From: Aurantiochytrium sp. KH105
Lineage: Eukaryota; Sar; Bigyra; Thraustochytrida; Thraustochytriidae
Length of the DNA stretch: 64,000 nucleotides
Assembly (NCBI GenBank): GCA_003116975.1
Contig: BGKB01000071.1
Coordinates: forward strand, 62,001-126,000
Reading direction: 5' to 3'
Under the pieces are notes generated by a model. The model was given only the letters and a program-made list of their open reading frames with translations. It did not search any database and had not been told where the DNA came from. The translations under genes were made by a program, and so were the position numbers. The first letter of the stretch is position 1. Each line of letters begins with the position of its first letter. This document shows positions 51,901-59,966 of this stretch, one piece after another.

Positions 51901-54189
51901 TGCCTGCTGGCGCAAGGCAATCTCACGCGCGGCCTCGAGGTCGTTGTAAGGTGCATTGCGCATGAAGACCTTGGACTTGCCGATTTGGTACTCGCCCTTG
52001 ACCAGGAGTCCCTTTTCGCAAAGCTGAGAGGCGAGACCCTTGGCGTCCTTGGCGCGAGAGCCATGTGCGAGCGGGGAGTAGCGGCGGAAGAACTCCTTGA
52101 AAGGCTTGCGGATCGGGTAGCCGATCTTGCGAATGCGGCACACCTCGAGCAAACCTGCGTAGCGGAGCTGATCGAGGACAAGGGGGCTGGTGAACAGGCT
52201 GCCGACCTTTTCCTCGTTGGGCTTGACACAGCGAATGAAGTGCGGCTCGGTGGAGTTGAGCACCTTCATGAGCTCCGAAAGTTGGGCCTTGAACTTGGTA
52301 CCGAGCGAAGCGCCCGACTTTTTACCAGAGCGCGAGCCCGACTTGGACGAGGAAGACGAGCCAGCGAGCTTGGTGACGAACTTGATCTTGCTGCTTTGGA
52401 GAAGCTCGACAATGTCCTGCGAGAGCTTGTCGCGGTTCTTCTCGAGAAAGGCCGTAACGTTGTACATGACCGTTCCGGCGTAGTGCATCACGGTAAAGGA
52501 TTCGCGCTCGTAGGTGGTCTTGACACCAGGGCCGCCAAAGCTGGGGTGCTTGGAGTTTTCCTTGGTGAGCTTGGTAAGGAAGCCGGTGTCAGAGCCGCGA
52601 GGCACGTTCATCTCCTCGTCGAGGACGGCAAAGATGCCGGAACGCTTGGTCTCAAAGAGATCGATCGTGGGCTGGTTGTCGGTGAAATCGATGGCGCTCA
52701 CGTCGATGCCCTCTGCGCGGTACTCATCCTGCTCGAGCTGGAAAATATGCTCGTTGAAGTGGAATTGGAGCTTTTCGTTGCAATAGTTGATGCAGAGTTG
52801 CTCGAAAGAGTTGAACTCAAAGGACTCAAAGCCAAAGATATCGAGAACGCCAATCAGACTCTTGCTTTCGGCAGACACATCTTCGAGAGTCTTGGTCTTC
52901 TTAGCAAGACTCTTGTTAATGCGCTTGATGAGCCATTCAAAAAGCTTTTGATAGACCTCCTTGGCCAGAACGTCGCGGCTGTCTGTCGCCTTGTCTGGGT
53001 TGTTGGCCTTGCTCATGACCTCGCGGTTCGTGCGAATGTTGGTGCTGCAGAGAGCCTTTTCGAGGTCGGAGGGCTCGACGCCGAACTGGGCGGCGCAAAG
53101 CTCGAGCATGTCCGTGTTGTCGACCTTGGATCCCTCTTCGAACGAGGAGCCACCGGGCACAAACTCAATATTGCCAAGGTGAAGAATGGCAGCAAGTGTG
53201 CGGAAGACATCGTCCTGCTCGCGGAGGTCGATACCAATGGTCTCGAAGCTATTGAGAACAGTCTCAAAGTCGGCCTCGTCCGAGATGCCGTCGGCCTCGA
53301 TGACGCCACTCTGGTTGAGATAGTGGTACTCCTCCGGGTCAGAGAGGCGAAACTTCTCGCGGAATTCAGCATCCATGGAGGCGCCGGCGCAGATCTGGTA
53401 AAACACATGGTAGTTGCGCTCGCCTTCAGCCTGCGCGACGACGCGCGACTTTTCCAGGAGATACTCTGTGATGCTGCCACCCACAACAGAGCCCTTGCGG
53501 TTGTTCAGTGTGACGGCGATCCACTTGCCAAAGCGTGACGAGTTGTTGTTGCGCACCGTTTTGGCATTACCAAAGGCTTCCATGAGCGGGTTACTCTGGA
53601 GCAGCTGCGCCTGAAGCGAGGCTTCGCCCACGGCCGCGTTCGTGTCTTTGGAACTGGCACCGCTCAGCTCGGCGAGCATTTGCAGGAAGATCTTAGTACA
53701 TTCGGTCTTGCCGGCACCACTCTCGCCGGACACGATGCAGGACTGGTCCTTGCCATTGGCGATCATGTTGCGAAAGGCCTGGCTTGCAACCGCATAGACG
53801 TGAGGGGGCATCTCACGGGCATCGCCGGCCTTGTACTCTTCGAGGACCTCTGCTGTGTAGAGCGGGAGGAGCTTGAAAGGGTTGACTGCCACGAGAATGG
53901 AGCCAACCTGGGTGTAAATTTCGTCCCTGGAGAACCGCAATCGGAGGTTGTGCAGAATAGACATCTCGTTGAGGTCCTTGAGTGTGACCATGTTCTCAAT
54001 ACTCTCTAGGGACTGTTCGTCCATGCGCTGGAGGTCTTTGGTGTCCCTGCCGCTGAGCTTGACGGTGTAGCCTTCGCGATCCAAGCGAGCGCTCTCACCA
54101 GCAGCGAAGGCCTCGAGCACCTTGGCTGGCACGAACATATCCTCCGGGTCCGGCAGCCACACGTACGAGCCATGGCCAAAGGTCGTCAT
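48982..54189 (-). CDS. MyTH4-FERM myosin with tandem helical tail repeats
   Basis: 1735 residues, single exon. The N-terminal SH3-like part (VWLPDPEDMFVPAKV) is followed by the motor: P-loop GESGAGKT (155-162), switch I RNNNSSRFGKW, switch II DIFGFESFEFNS, and RCVKPNEE. One IQ-like helix lies near 770-795. About 830-1165 holds four to six copies of a roughly 50-residue helical unit beginning EEE-x-R-V (EEERRVVRLLVDAM, EEEKRVLESLKDAI, EEENRIVDAVRNAI). A MyTH4 domain (about 1245-1370, HRSILGYCGEQ) and a FERM-like region (about 1386-1735) with a Pro-rich acidic insert (DDDEDDENP, PPPPPLP) complete the tail. MyTH4-FERM myosins carry cargo along actin in protrusions and bind microtubules or integrin-like tails. 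It is tail-to-tail with the WW scaffold, 245 bases apart. A 1043-codon antisense frame is compositional. Confidence 0.94.
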   Translation of the reverse strand: MTTFGHGSYVWLPDPEDMFVPAKVLEAFAAGESARLDREGYTVKLSGRDTKDLQRMDEQSLESIENMVTLKDLNEMSILHNLRLRFSRDEIYTQVGSILVAVNPFKLLPLYTAEVLEEYKAGDAREMPPHVYAVASQAFRNMIANGKDQSCIVSGESGAGKTECTKIFLQMLAELSGASSKDTNAAVGEASLQAQLLQSNPLMEAFGNAKTVRNNNSSRFGKWIAVTLNNRKGSVVGGSITEYLLEKSRVVAQAEGERNYHVFYQICAGASMDAEFREKFRLSDPEEYHYLNQSGVIEADGISDEADFETVLNSFETIGIDLREQDDVFRTLAAILHLGNIEFVPGGSSFEEGSKVDNTDMLELCAAQFGVEPSDLEKALCSTNIRTNREVMSKANNPDKATDSRDVLAKEVYQKLFEWLIKRINKSLAKKTKTLEDVSAESKSLIGVLDIFGFESFEFNSFEQLCINYCNEKLQFHFNEHIFQLEQDEYRAEGIDVSAIDFTDNQPTIDLFETKRSGIFAVLDEEMNVPRGSDTGFLTKLTKENSKHPSFGGPGVKTTYERESFTVMHYAGTVMYNVTAFLEKNRDKLSQDIVELLQSSKIKFVTKLAGSSSSSKSGSRSGKKSGASLGTKFKAQLSELMKVLNSTEPHFIRCVKPNEEKVGSLFTSPLVLDQLRYAGLLEVCRIRKIGYPIRKPFKEFFRRYSPLAHGSRAKDAKGLASQLCEKGLLVKGEYQIGKSKVFMRNAPYNDLEAAREIALRQQAVLLQSIARRFIARCQFVKYMATLDQLRAGIKKRDYDMLSDGLDAAGDLPNQGSTLTVVQEAWDLKETLEEERRVVRLLVDAMEKRDINALRTAVSASEQINFAPPEMKEAKALIKVIEEEKRVLESLKDAIEDRNLETITKALKTASKLGLLDHKVAKQATALKERLEEENRIVDAVRNAIDSGDMAALKEVMAEANDMGIDNADIHEGQAALDDELSAASAEEQEQVRRDKEKQQRDREDRIDAIKTELMEAAHDKDLDRIADLKTRILELGVASKEIDSLLSEATELEDMDEIAQELEANMNTLATIAESQKGIQLEDVRHLTRAIKKATKKGMKEDTPALSAAIDLEQKCMEQIVVQKELAAAIESGKLEPLKHALDHANDLDMSIEMVTRVKKMINDIESNRPRSVRAPERETNVEMDEEEFEEHRAKNVKQAQHERYQFRKFYRIRTDGDYVKGLYFNKKRVAELKLQYQKTVIPRSILELDKDLNKTAINIHRSILGYCGEQLMSFPATLAQDVLIKGLELPDLVDEIYIQLCKHLTNNPKPESVGRAWQLMCMAVGTFPPSDDFKMFLLNFLLEHVHVGGLVGSYSRYALRRLDGMLIRGASGFVPNIDEILAYKERPPILATIELVDGTELTSDLPITPDLNVEKVLEICGHFLSLTDEREKFFGIWVVDGDDDEDDENPVYNSGYSAARAPQHDEIGPPSDEPPPPPLPSAVTSPMPPRTPRPLRNKDYMGDIVVALTRSRRSFRFVYKRKLFFGNNERPSKDMVFSRLMYLQAADMIIDGSIPVTKEPDVVTLTVIAIAADCDEFPNTEQDLLDESLMEYLPAPWRMRKPDSAWAKIILASRGKVAKRELEDLQTDYLSRVSKMPLWGHAFFYVRTDEHAGDEILSVSCDGVHNLSLARVIVNSWSFADIHRWGGSSSQFWLLVYDRNTNKKTKLQYISQQARDISSLILDYAVLASDRGGK

Positions 54190-54738
54190 CTTGGCTCAGT
54201 CTATGTGGTCGGCCGAGAGAGATCAGGGATTGCCGTGCTCTTGTCCTGCTTGACAACAAACGCGCGCGTGCACGTGGAAAGACGCACACAACACTGATGA
54301 CAAGGGAGACTGGAGAGGGTCTCTCTACTTTTCGCTCGCTCGCTCGCTCGCTCACCGCTGGCGCGCGGAGACGAAGGGGCGGGACGGAGAGGAGGACGCC
54401 GCGGCGGTCGCGCTCTGCGAGGCGCAGCGCGGGCCTGGGAGGGGCGCGCGGAGAGGAAAGGATCCCGAAGGGGGGGGGGGGAGGAGATGGACCTCGGAGC
54501 GCGGAAACACACACGCACACACACGCGCGCGAGGGGCGATTCGAATCGATCGAGCGGCCACGCAAGCGAGCCGACGCGAGGCGGACCTAGGCGGCTGGCG
54601 AGCGGCGGCGGAGCGCGGGCCGCGGCGAGGGCCTCGCCTGCCGACGCGCCCGCTCTCTGTCTGCCGGCGTACCTGCCTGTCTGCGCGGACTGATCCGCGC
54701 GGACAACCGAGACGCGGCCGAGCGAGGGCTTTGCGCGA

Positions 54739-54786
54739 ATGGAATTTGAATTTGAATTTGAATAATTCGAAATTTGAATTTTCAAA
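54739..54786. repeat. GAATTT hexamer island
   Basis: Near-perfect tandem GAATTT followed by TTCGAAATTTGAA. Third intergenic copy of this hexamer family in the window. Confidence 0.88.
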
Positions 54787-55075
54787 ACATAAAAACAGAA
54801 ATAAAAGACTATAAAAGAATAAACAAAACTTTCACTTCCCGATGTGTACGGAAACCCAAAGCTGCACTTCGGCGCGCCGATATAACGCACTTGCCCTCGC
54901 GCGCGCAAGTGCGACAAGCGTCTTCTTTTCTCCCCAGCTTCCATTCTCCCCTTTCTGGCCTCCTAAGCTCCACTTTGCGCCGCGTGTGTCCACTATGTCT
55001 GCGCCTTTGCTCAACTGCTTACTGTGCTCTGGCTGCCCAAGCTGGCTGCCCAAGCTGGCTCCCCTCCTTGATTTT

Positions 55076-55130
55076 CTTTCTTTCTTTCATTCTTTCTTTC
55101 TCTCCCTTTTCTTTCTTTCCTTCTTTCCCC
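55076..55130. repeat. (CTTT)n pyrimidine tract
   Basis: Imperfect CTTT/TTTC repeats, all pyrimidine except one A, upstream of the MyTH4-FERM myosin. In the sense direction of that gene it is a purine tract. Confidence 0.8.
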
Positions 55131-55433
55131 GCCCTCCTCCGGCTCGTGCCGCCGGCCAGCTGTGCCGCGACCCCCGCCCGCGCTGGACTCGGCCGGCCTG
55201 GCCCGGGCTGGCGCGGCCCGCGGCCGTCTGTGGAGAGAAGCGGCAGCGGGCGGCGGCGAGGAGCCTGGACGCGGGCCGCGGCCAGGCCTGGCTGCGCCGG
55301 GCGAAGCGATGCTTTGCGATGCGATGCGATGCGATCGAGCGAGCGAGCGAGCGCGGCACGCGCCGGAAGCCGAGAGAGAGAGAGGAGAGAGAGACGTAGA
55401 GAGAGAGAGACGAAGATCATGTCAGGAGCAAGA

Positions 55434-55540
55434 AGAAAAAGTAAAAGTAAAAGTAAAAGGAAAAGGAAAAGTAAAAGGAAAAGGAAAAGGAAAAGGAAGA
55501 GGAAAAGGAAAAGGAAAAGGAAAAGGGAAAGGAAAGGAAA
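55434..55540. repeat. (AAAAGG)n/(AAAAGT)n purine tract
   Basis: About 107 bases of tandem AAAAGG and AAAAGT hexamers, almost entirely purine on the plus strand, a candidate triplex-forming (H-DNA) tract. Confidence 0.93.
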
Positions 55541-56062
55541 TTGAAAGTAGTATACTAACTGTAAATAACTGGAAAGCCGAAGAACAACAAGCCAACCATG
55601 GCAAGTAAATAAAAGTGAAAGTAAACAACAAAAGGTCAGCCAGAGAGAAAGTTGATCCCGCTCCCATAACTCGTAGTTGACGCGCTGCGCGCGATTCTTT
55701 CTCCGGCGCGGAGACCAGTACTTACCCGCATAGTGCGGACGCGGATACTTCACTTGCGGCCGCCACGCTGCCACTGCGGCGCACGAAAGGAACACAAGCG
55801 CGGGCAAGCAAGCCTGGAAAGGGTGCGCGCGCGTGCGTGTGTGCACGTGCACGTGCCGCCCGCTCCTGCTGCTGTTAGTCCTAGTCGCTAAATAAAATAC
55901 GTAGACAAAAAATGAAAGAAAAAAGAAAAAAAAACTCGTGGGCCGCGAAACGAAAAACCGACGCTCGTCACCGTTTCGTGTACAGCGGTTTCGGGGAGTG
56001 GGAAAGAGCGGTCACCAAATCTCACTTCAAGTTGACGTTCACGCGACCGAGAGGGAGCAAAC

Positions 56063-57481
56063 ATGCCGCCGGCGGAGGCACGTGCGACCGCGCAGACAGA
56101 GAACGAGGCAATCCGCTCGGGAATGGAGGGTACACCGTCATCGTCATTGGCAGCGGCGGCAGCGTCGGCGGCGACGACGACGACGACGACGTCAGGAACT
56201 ACGACGATGGCCGCGGCAGCATCGACGCCGATGGCGATGGGTCCGGAGAACTCCGCGTCCAGCTGCGCTCCAACGACCTGCGCGGACAAAGAGCGCGAGA
56301 GAAAAGCTGCGACGTGTGTAGAAGCAAAAGCCGGAGTCGAGAATGATAAGGGCTCGCACAGCCCAACACAGCCAGCTTGCGAACCCCCCAAGGTCACCTC
56401 GCAAAATAAGCTTGAGGCCGCGCAGGACCGCTCCCTTCCTACCTGCAAGGCGTCGGGCTCACTCGCTGGTGACTTGGACTCCGTTAACGCGACAGCTACC
56501 ACACATGGTGACAAAGGGGCGGTAACACCTGCGTCGAATGGCAAGACTCTGGCTGCTCATCACCCCGAGGCAGGTTCGCGAAAACGAGAAAGGTCTGCTG
56601 AGCCTCCTCATCGTGGACGCATAATCCGCGGCGCAGAGATCTTCGAAGGGAATCTACTAGACATGCCTAATCGATTCGCTGACTGTCTTATCTGCCATCA
56701 GTGCAACACGATGACAACGGGAGCGGGAGGCATCGCACGAAGCATTTTCGAAAAGTATCCGCATGCAAATGTGTATGCGCGACGAAAATGGCGTGTGAAA
56801 AAGAGCGGCTGGGATCCTTTAGGTACCATCGAGGTGTGCGCTCCTGTATGTAACTTGTTCTCTCAGCATAAACCAGGCAAAGCAGACCCGCCTCGAGAGA
56901 CGCTCGAAATGCGATACCGTTGGCTCGAATCCTGTCTGCGTTGCATCCGGGACAAGACTTCGCAATCCATAATTGCTTTTCCGTATTTAATTGGCTGTGG
57001 ACTCGCTGGTGGTTCCTGGAATCGTGTGCGCGCAATGCTTGACACATTTGCAGATGACATGCGCAAGCGAGGCCGGCGCGTAATCGTTGTCAAGCTCGCA
57101 ACTATACCAAAGATCATCAAGCTTGCTCCCAAATCTGTATGCACTCTCATATCAAAACCAAATCCCCGATCATCGGATACCACTGCACCAAAGCTTTCCT
57201 CGTCAAAGTCCTCTTCCTCTACATCCTCCTCCTCCTCATCATCATCATCTTCATCATCGTCGTCCTCATCCTCCTCAATTTTGAAGTCGGCCTCATCTGC
57301 ACCGGTGTCGCGCACTGTTTCCGAGTCGGCCAAAGAAAGGACAAAGTTGCAAAAAGTAGCAACGAAAACAACAACCTCTGCGACCTCAGGCCCTTCTCTT
57401 GTTTCTTCTAAATCGGAAAACAGCAGAGGTGCAGGACCTACTTCCGCGCGCATCACCCACTTTTTTCAACCCAAAAACTGA
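56063..57481 (+). CDS. Macro-domain protein (Poa1-like) with C-terminal PIP-box-like motif
   Basis: 472 residues from the ATG at 56063. Residues 1-185 are low-complexity Ala/Thr/Ser-rich. A macro domain spans about 189-350: EIFEGNLLDMP, then HQCNTMTTGAGGIARSIF with the Asn and Gly-rich loop that hold ADP-ribose, and PYLIGCGLAGGSWNRV forming the second phosphate loop. The pattern is closest to Poa1/ALC1-type ADP-ribose-1''-phosphate or ADP-ribosyl hydrolases. A poly-Ser tract (about 375-410, from TCC/TCA triplets) follows. The last 13 residues, TSARITHFFQPKN, fit a C-terminal PIP box (h-x-x-F-F), although the usual first Gln is Ala or Ser. Inferred: an ADP-ribose-processing enzyme recruited to PCNA. 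Confidence 0.78.
   Translation: MPPAEARATAQTENEAIRSGMEGTPSSSLAAAAASAATTTTTTSGTTTMAAAASTPMAMGPENSASSCAPTTCADKERERKAATCVEAKAGVENDKGSHSPTQPACEPPKVTSQNKLEAAQDRSLPTCKASGSLAGDLDSVNATATTHGDKGAVTPASNGKTLAAHHPEAGSRKRERSAEPPHRGRIIRGAEIFEGNLLDMPNRFADCLICHQCNTMTTGAGGIARSIFEKYPHANVYARRKWRVKKSGWDPLGTIEVCAPVCNLFSQHKPGKADPPRETLEMRYRWLESCLRCIRDKTSQSIIAFPYLIGCGLAGGSWNRVRAMLDTFADDMRKRGRRVIVVKLATIPKIIKLAPKSVCTLISKPNPRSSDTTAPKLSSSKSSSSTSSSSSSSSSSSSSSSSSSILKSASSAPVSRTVSESAKERTKLQKVATKTTTSATSGPSLVSSKSENSRGAGPTSARITHFFQPKN
57185..57288 (+). repeat. In-frame TCC/TCA triplet run encoding poly-Ser
   Basis: About 100 bases of TCC, TCA and TCG triplets in the frame of the macro-domain gene. Translated in another frame they give His/Leu-rich noise. 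Confidence 0.88.
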
Positions 57482-58842
57482 AAGAGAGAATCTCTGACCT
57501 TTTTTTCTTTTCTTTTTTTAAAGACCGTCTCCACGTAAGACCAGGAGACGATTTCCCATATTGGTGTACGGAGATTTGGCACTCGCGATATTCCGCACTT
57601 CAGCCAATCGCCTCGCCGGCGCGCAGGCTCGCTCCGCCGCCGCCTGGCTGCCCAGAACACCCGGCGGCACGGCCGTGCAAGCCTTCGTTGTAAAGTTGTG
57701 TCACCCCCCTTTTTTCACCTCATGCGTCTAATCATCGACGATGGACCAGCGCAGAACTGCGCGAAAGGGCGACTTTGCGCGGGCTTTGCGACCGTGTTTG
57801 CGGAGGAGACTGCCGCGCAGCTGGGCTAGATGCCAGGCAGAGGCAAGGAAACGCGTGGAGAAGACAAACTTGCTGTTAAATATCGTTGTTGGTCGGTTTT
57901 GCTTGCATTTTGCGAAATTTGGTCTTCACGTTGACAATCTTTGCCTTGATCTGGGTCTCTGTAGGGAAGCTAGCTGGCTTGGGCTCAACGTGTTGATCAA
58001 GAAAAGTCTGCATGATTTGCTTGGGGGTCTTGCTTGGGTGTCTTGCTTGGGTTCGTGACCGTAAGAAGTTGAATCTCGCTGGCAGATTTGGCTTCCATGC
58101 CTTTTCGCCCTGTTCCTGATGACCCAGACTGTATAACTGCTGCAGCTGCTGCGTCCTTCGGTGCAAGCTCTGCTGCCCTTGCCAGTCTTTCAGCTTGCTC
58201 TCGAGCCTTCTGTTGAGTGCTGAGCTGCCCGATGAGCAACTTGATGCGTTCCTCATAAGGAAGACACAATCGTCCTGGGAACTCCTTCTCGANCATTTAG
58301 CAAGTGTACTCCCCAAAGCGGTCCCTCGAACAAGACGTCATCGCTCACTACACCAGGAGCTTGTTCAGGATGCTGGGAATTTCAACAGTCATTGGTACCT
58401 TATTTGGCGCTTTTGCGTCTACCTTTGCCCTATTACGACTGGGAACTCTCTGCCCATATTAGCGCCTATTACCACCACCCCACGCGGCCCGCAAACGCGA
58501 TAACTTTCCGTCTACGAAATTTCGTGGCTCGAAAAGACCAGATTCGCGCTCTCCAGGCCAAGCCGAAGCCAGGCGTCCTCGCCGCGGTCTGCGAAACGCA
58601 AGTGCGGATTTTCGGGTCTGCCAAATCTCCGTATATTTTTGCTCCTGCTCTTATAAAAAGACGGTCTTTTAAAAATAAGACATTGCTTTCTCGAAAATGG
58701 CGCGATTTACTCTTTGCGCGGTCCCCGCATGGCAAGCTACGGCGCACTCACGACTTGCGCAGAGAAACACTCGAGGTGAACAGCTGGCAGAACAAAAGAA
58801 GGAAATTATACATCTGCACTTGCCATTCAGTCAGTCAGTTAC
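57482..58842. other. Convergent intergenic region with gene remnant
   Basis: 1.36 kb between two tail-to-tail genes. It holds a frameshifted remnant (57876-58296) beside an undetermined base at 58293, and AT-richer sequence to its right (58380-58690) with no recognisable protein. Confidence 0.5.
57876..58296 (-). pseudogene. Frameshifted gene remnant abutting an undetermined base, possibly transposon-derived
   Basis: Reading leftward from the N at 58293, one frame encodes EKEFPGRLCLPYEERIKLL, then an Ala/Glu-rich helix, and stops at 57997. A second frame carries on with a Lys-rich segment (ETQIKAKIVNVKTKFRKMQ) to a TAA near 57876. The shift falls in a short imperfect tandem duplication of CCAAGCAAGAC units near 58020-58050, where one copy out of phase would account for it. 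Lys-rich tails of this type occur next to DNA-binding domains of transposases in protists, but no catalytic motif is present. It may be an assembly-edge fragment of a functional gene. Confidence 0.4.
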
Positions 58843-59616
58843 TTAGGCCACGAGCGAGGGACACTCCCAGCAAAAGTGGCCCGATGTCCCGCATTCACGG
58901 CACATCTTGACAGGAGGTTTAGCCGGGTCCTTGGGCGCCAGCAAGCCCTGTTCATAGGCCGAGACAAGTCGCTCCTCGAAACAGACGCCGCTCCTCGGAC
59001 CATACTTGGAACTGCGATCAAAGTCATCTGGAACGACATGCGTGTCCAGAACGTATTGCGTGACCTTACAATTGTTCACATTGGTGTTGAAGATATCACG
59101 GGGGCTACGACCGCACTCCCGCTGAAGAGAATCCTCGGAGACGCCGCGTGGCTCGTAGTGCACGGTCAAGTAGGTAGAAAAGGGCAAGTCCTCGCGACCG
59201 CGCTCGGCTTCTTCAATTTTTTTCAGGTCTGCGCGGTAGGGGAAAGAATCCACGTCAACCTCAGGTTCCAAATCAACTGCCGACGTCGATGGCGCTGACA
59301 GGTCGACGATGCCAACGTCGTGGTCTTTGTCTTTGGTCTCCACCACCTTGTGTTGCTTCTTTTGCGACTTCTTCGTCGCCGGAACAGCTGGTTCTTCCTG
59401 CTTGACCTTTTCTTTACGCAGCGTCTTGAGCGCGCTGCTCGTTCGCTGCCCGCTGGCCGCTGCAGACGTCGCCACTTCTTTCTTGCGCGCAGCTTCGTTC
59501 GTCCGCGTCCGCTTGCGCGAGTGAAACATGTCCATGATGTTGCCCGACCCCGACCCGGACGCCGCCATCTTGCCGCCGCCCTCCGCGGACTTGCCGCGCG
59601 CGCGGGTCTTGCCCAT
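58843..59616 (-). CDS. Nuclear-type protein with C-terminal CCHC zinc knuckle
   Basis: 257 residues from the ATG at 59616. The N-terminus is basic (MGKTRARGKSAEGG, HSRKRTRTNEAARKK), and Lys/Ala-rich to about residue 95. Residues of about 115-235 form a compact region without a known name (PFSTYLTVHYEPRGVSED, RSPRDIFNTNVNNCKVTQ). A single zinc knuckle closes the protein: Cys239, Cys242, His247 and Cys252 in C-x2-C-x4-H-x4-C. Knuckles of this type bind single-stranded RNA or DNA or act in protein contacts. The role is unknown; nuclear placement is suggested by the basic stretches. It lies 350 bases beyond the UPF2 stop, on the same strand. Confidence 0.75.
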   Translation of the reverse strand: MGKTRARGKSAEGGGKMAASGSGSGNIMDMFHSRKRTRTNEAARKKEVATSAAASGQRTSSALKTLRKEKVKQEEPAVPATKKSQKKQHKVVETKDKDHDVGIVDLSAPSTSAVDLEPEVDVDSFPYRADLKKIEEAERGREDLPFSTYLTVHYEPRGVSEDSLQRECGRSPRDIFNTNVNNCKVTQYVLDTHVVPDDFDRSSKYGPRSGVCFEERLVSAYEQGLLAPKDPAKPPVKMCRECGTSGHFCWECPSLVA

Positions 59617-59966
59617 TTTTTACGCGCTCCTGCGTCTGCTTCTTGTGTCTGTCTGTATACCACGGCCCGTGTCCGCGACCTCGTCCGCTTCGCCGTGCGC
59701 GTCTCTTGTTTGCAAAAGTTCGAGCTTCGCTCGCTCCAAGTCAGCTCGCAGACAAGCAGAAACAGCAGAAAAGTTTTCGGTTTCACCGCGTTCCGAGTTT
59801 GGTGAGGCACCTGGCGGCGGCGACGAGGCAGACATCAGACTTGTATAGACTTATCAGATTTTATAAAATGTAGTAAATTGCATTTGACGCTGCTCCTGCG
59901 CCCTCATGAGCTGTGAGATGAAAAGGTGTCACACGCCCTCGCTGGCGAACACGGACAGTCAGTCAG
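59617..59966. other. Tandem intergenic gap
   Basis: 350 bases between the UPF2 stop and the zinc-knuckle start, both on the minus strand. AT-rich near 59840-59885. It must hold the UPF2 3' UTR and the promoter of the zinc-knuckle gene. No gene is seen. Confidence 0.5.

Larger units (their letters stand above)
54190..56062. promoter_or_regulatory. Divergent intergenic region, repeat-rich
   Basis: 1.9 kb between the MyTH4-FERM myosin and the macro-domain gene. It contains (CGCT)n at 54335-54353, a G11-12 run near 54471, (CA)n near 54508-54522, a GAATTT island at 54739-54786, a CTTT-rich pyrimidine tract at 55076-55130, and a purine AAAAGG tract at 55434-55540. No gene is supported. Confidence 0.5.

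Noticed and set aside
55888..56544. 218-codon minus-strand frame over the start of the macro-domain gene
   Set aside because: Val/Ala-rich antisense translation of Ala/Thr codons; the plus-strand frame carries the macro domain.
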